NCBI GenBank assembly: GCA_002477275.1
Contig: DLOU01000033.1
Location: 1 to 43,158 of the forward strand
DNA length: 43,158 bases
Origin: Caryophanales bacterium UBA7476
Lineage (GTDB): Bacteria; Bacillota_I; Bacilli_A; RF39; UBA660
Direction of reading: 5' to 3'
Shown here: piece by piece, positions 41,358 through 43,158 of the stretch
How positions within the stretch are numbered: the first letter of the stretch is position 1
Layout of the letters: each line of letters opens with the position of its first letter
Made by a program: the position numbers and the translations under genes
The notes under the pieces: generated by a model
The model's database searches: none
What the model was told of the DNA's origin: nothing
Seen by the model: only the letters and a program-made list of their open reading frames with translations

Positions 41358-41678
41358 ATGGAAGTTAGTATTATATTACACGAAGAAGAATCAGAATTAT
41401 TATCAAAATATATGAAAGATAATAACATAAAAACTAAAGCAGAAGCTGTAAGAAAATGTATAGAATTTGCTTCAAGAAAATTATCAATTGATGATATGAT
41501 TTGTGATATAGATAATAAAATAAATAGACTTTTATATAGAGAAAATTTTAAGAAAAAATTATTAGAACAATTTTATGCAAATATGGAATTTAAAAAAGAA
41601 GTTGATGTAAAAACTGAGTCAGGTTTAAAAAGATTTTATGATAATAATAGTTTCTCAATTAATAAGATAGAAGATTAA
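41358..41678 (+). CDS. ribbon-helix-helix-like small protein
   Basis: A 106-residue protein. Residues 1-45 fit a ribbon-helix-helix DNA-binding fold: a beta strand (MEVSIILHEEE), then two helices (ESELLSKYMKDNN and KAEAVRKCIEFASR). The rest is a helical, basic then acidic extension. Similar proteins act as mobilisation accessory factors, plasmid regulators or antitoxins. AAGGAGATA precedes ATG 41358. The preceding repeat-rich region could be its operator. No toxin gene follows. Confidence 0.6.
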   Translation: MEVSIILHEEESELLSKYMKDNNIKTKAEAVRKCIEFASRKLSIDDMICDIDNKINRLLYRENFKKKLLEQFYANMEFKKEVDVKTESGLKRFYDNNSFSINKIED

Positions 41679-41727
41679 AAAAATATGATATAATATGTAT
41701 AACTATTACTTTGAGAGGAGTGATTTT

Positions 41728-42615
41728 ATGAACAATTTTAATTTAAATTTATTTAAATACTTTTATTATGTAGTTTATTATAATGGGTTTACTAATGCAT
41801 CAAAAAATTTAAATATTGCTCAATCATCATTAAGTTATAATATAAAACAGTTAGAATTACAGTTAGATAAAACATTAATTATTAGAGATAATAAGATTTT
41901 TGAATTAACTGAAGATGGATATAATTTGTATGAAAACCTAAAATCCGCTTTTAGTATTTTGAATCAAAATTTGGAACAATTTGATAATAAAAATACTATG
42001 GAATTGACTATTGGGGTTAGGCATTATTTATCAGATTTTATTTTTAAAGATTCGATAGTTGAGTTTATTAATACATATCCTAATATCCATATTAATATAA
42101 AACTATATTCTAAATTGGATGTTAAAAAATTTGAAGATGAATATGACGTGTTAATTGATTATGAAAATTATACTAATTTAATTAATACTAATAATAAAGA
42201 TTTATTATGTATTTTAAATAATACTTTTGTTTCAGGAAAAGAACTATCAAAAAATTATGAATCAATTCAATCAATTAAAGAATTAGGAAATACGAGATTA
42301 ATATCAATGTGTCCAAATAAACGAAATGGTAAATTTCAAAAAATGTGTTTTGAAAATGGTATCTTATTTGAAAATATTATATCAGTTAATGATAGTATAA
42401 TATCTAAGGAATTAGTAAAGAATAATTTAGGATTATGCTTTGTTAATAGGGAGTTTTTTAAAGAAGAAATTGCAAATGGAGATGTAAAAGAAATTAAAGT
42501 AAAAGAACAATTATTTAATGACAATGTATATATTGTTTATAAAAATGGTAAGAATATTAATAACATAAACAAATTCATTAAGATATTAAAAAATCAATAT
42601 AAGGAGGAATTATAA
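41728..42615 (+). CDS. LysR family transcriptional regulator
   Basis: A 295-residue regulator with an N-terminal winged helix-turn-helix (FKYFYYVVYYNGFTNASKNLNIAQSSLSYNIKQLELQLDKTLIIRDNKIFELTEDG) and a periplasmic-binding-protein-like effector domain (MELTIGVRHYLSDFI onward). GAGAGGAGTG precedes ATG 41728. The stop overlaps the start of the Nudix-like gene by one base (TAATG), so the two are translationally coupled. That is unusual, because LysR genes normally diverge from their targets. The effector is unknown. Confidence 0.92.
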   Translation: MNNFNLNLFKYFYYVVYYNGFTNASKNLNIAQSSLSYNIKQLELQLDKTLIIRDNKIFELTEDGYNLYENLKSAFSILNQNLEQFDNKNTMELTIGVRHYLSDFIFKDSIVEFINTYPNIHINIKLYSKLDVKKFEDEYDVLIDYENYTNLINTNNKDLLCILNNTFVSGKELSKNYESIQSIKELGNTRLISMCPNKRNGKFQKMCFENGILFENIISVNDSIISKELVKNNLGLCFVNREFFKEEIANGDVKEIKVKEQLFNDNVYIVYKNGKNINNINKFIKILKNQYKEEL

Positions 42616-43130
42616 TGAGTAAGTGGGATTTATATGATGATAAATTTAATAATACTGGAATTGTTATAAATGATACTGATGAAATACCTGATGGTAAGTA
42701 TCACTATTCTATAAATGCATGGATATTAAATTCAAAAAAACAATTATTATTAGTACGAAATACTTTAAATTATAATATTCATTATCCTGGCTTTTGGAAT
42801 AGTATTAATGGCAATGTTTTAAGTGGTGAAAGTCCAACTGATACCTGTATTAGAGCAATTAATTCTAAAATTGGGATAAAAGTTTCAAATACTGATATTA
42901 AAAGAATAGATACAAAATTGCGTGATCCTTATCATTACATTTATGAAACTTATATTGTTAATAAAGATATTGATTTAAATGAGATATGTTTTGCAGATAA
43001 TACTGTTGTTCAAGCAAAATGGATTGATTTGAAAGAATTATACAATATGATTGAAAATGGGGAAATCGCGTGGGTTTTAATTCCAAGAATAGAAGAATAT
43101 GTAATACCACTAATGAAAGAGACTAATTAA
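42615..43130 (+). CDS. Nudix-fold protein with degenerate Nudix box
   Basis: A 171-residue Nudix-superfamily protein, similar in layout to IPP-isomerase/YfcD-like members (YHYSINAWILNSKKQLLLVRN ... YPGFWNSINGNVLSGES). The Nudix box region (residues 66-88) keeps Gly66, Glu72, Arg80 and Gly87. The metal-binding Glu residues of REUXEE are replaced (Ala81, Ser84, Lys85). Hydrolysis is therefore doubtful, and it may be a ligand-binding partner of the coupled LysR regulator. AAGGAGG lies 8 bases before ATG 42615. A perfect inverted repeat covers its stop. Confidence 0.83.
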   Translation: MSKWDLYDDKFNNTGIVINDTDEIPDGKYHYSINAWILNSKKQLLLVRNTLNYNIHYPGFWNSINGNVLSGESPTDTCIRAINSKIGIKVSNTDIKRIDTKLRDPYHYIYETYIVNKDIDLNEICFADNTVVQAKWIDLKELYNMIENGEIAWVLIPRIEEYVIPLMKETN

Positions 43131-43143
43131 ATGATTAGTCTCT
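43118..43143. terminator. inverted repeat at the end of the Nudix gene
   Basis: AGAGACTAAT (43118-43127) pairs perfectly with ATTAGTCTCT (43134-43143) over a 6-base loop. No T-run follows within the window, so it is a hairpin of terminator size with unproven function. Confidence 0.55.
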
Positions 43144-43158
43144 CAGACTGTTGACAAA

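Noticed and set aside
1..43158. CRISPR array
   Set aside because: No regularly spaced direct repeats with unique spacers were seen. The only clear long repeats are VR and TR plus short AT-rich motifs.
39177..43158. Prophage or conjugative element
   Set aside because: Apart from the serine recombinase there are no capsid, terminase, lysis, relaxase or type IV secretion genes in the window. The element may extend beyond the edge, but that cannot be seen.

Overview
This is a low-GC, AT-rich bacterial chromosome segment using the standard genetic code. The gene content points to a Bacillota lineage of class Bacilli that forms spores or descends from spore formers. It carries homologues of the coat protein genes spoVID, ysxE and cotE in the arrangements known from Bacillus subtilis (lon / spoVID-ysxE; miaB-ricA-cotE). 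It also has fermentative pyruvate formate-lyase, sortase, PcrA, LigA and RNase R. Compact spacing and extreme AT richness would fit an uncultured gut-associated Bacilli lineage, but that placement is inference.

Layout. 1-2.5 kb: the tail of an Asn-rich protein, a papain/C39-like Cys-His protein without a signal peptide, and an unknown partner gene. 2.5-3.9 kb (minus): a decayed ABC transporter with a THI5/SsuA-like binding protein and an ATPase truncated before Walker B. 4-5.9 kb: a sortase and a membrane protein with four copies of a short cytoplasmic motif. 6-10.7 kb: an unknown protein, pcrA, a nucleotidyltransferase and a Bax-inhibitor-1-like protein. 10.8-14.6 kb: a complete diversity-generating retroelement (DGR). 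14.8-15.8 kb: a PD-(D/E)XK transposase-family protein. 15.9-23.2 kb: ligA, a GIY-YIG protein, lon, an unknown gene, spoVID-like and ysxE-like genes. 23-25.2 kb: a small Cys-rich membrane protein, a lone type IV pilin-like protein, an ankyrin-like protein and a lipoprotein. 25.3-30.2 kb: miaB-ricA-cotE, then a DHHW/MBOAT acyltransferase pair. 31-36 kb: rpsP-khpA, pflB-pflA (minus) and a YitT-family protein (minus). 36-38.5 kb: rnr and tRNA-Thr(CGT). 38.6-43.1 kb: an accessory region with a large serine recombinase, a ribbon-helix-helix-like protein, a LysR regulator and a degenerate Nudix protein.

The main discovery is the DGR between pcrA and ligA. A 109-bp variable repeat (VR, 12041-12149) ends the gene of a SipW-type-signal, DUF6273/C-type-lectin-like surface protein. 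Its template repeat (TR, 12360-12468) lies 319 bp downstream. Over the repeats every mismatch (22 by my hand alignment) falls on a TR adenine, which is the hallmark of adenine-directed mutagenic retrohoming. The TR is followed by an overlapping three-gene operon: a small MutS-domain-I-like protein, an Avd-like four-helix protein and a YMDD reverse transcriptase with the DGR-type GxxxSSQ motif. The target gene carries a 1-nt frameshift just after its signal peptide, so as assembled the displayed protein would not be exported. This could be an off-state, decay or a sequence error.

The other gene pairs appear to act locally: sortase with its membrane partner, the AlgJ/DHHW-like protein with MBOAT for polymer O-acylation, PflB with its activase, and the spore coat proteins around SpoVID and CotE.
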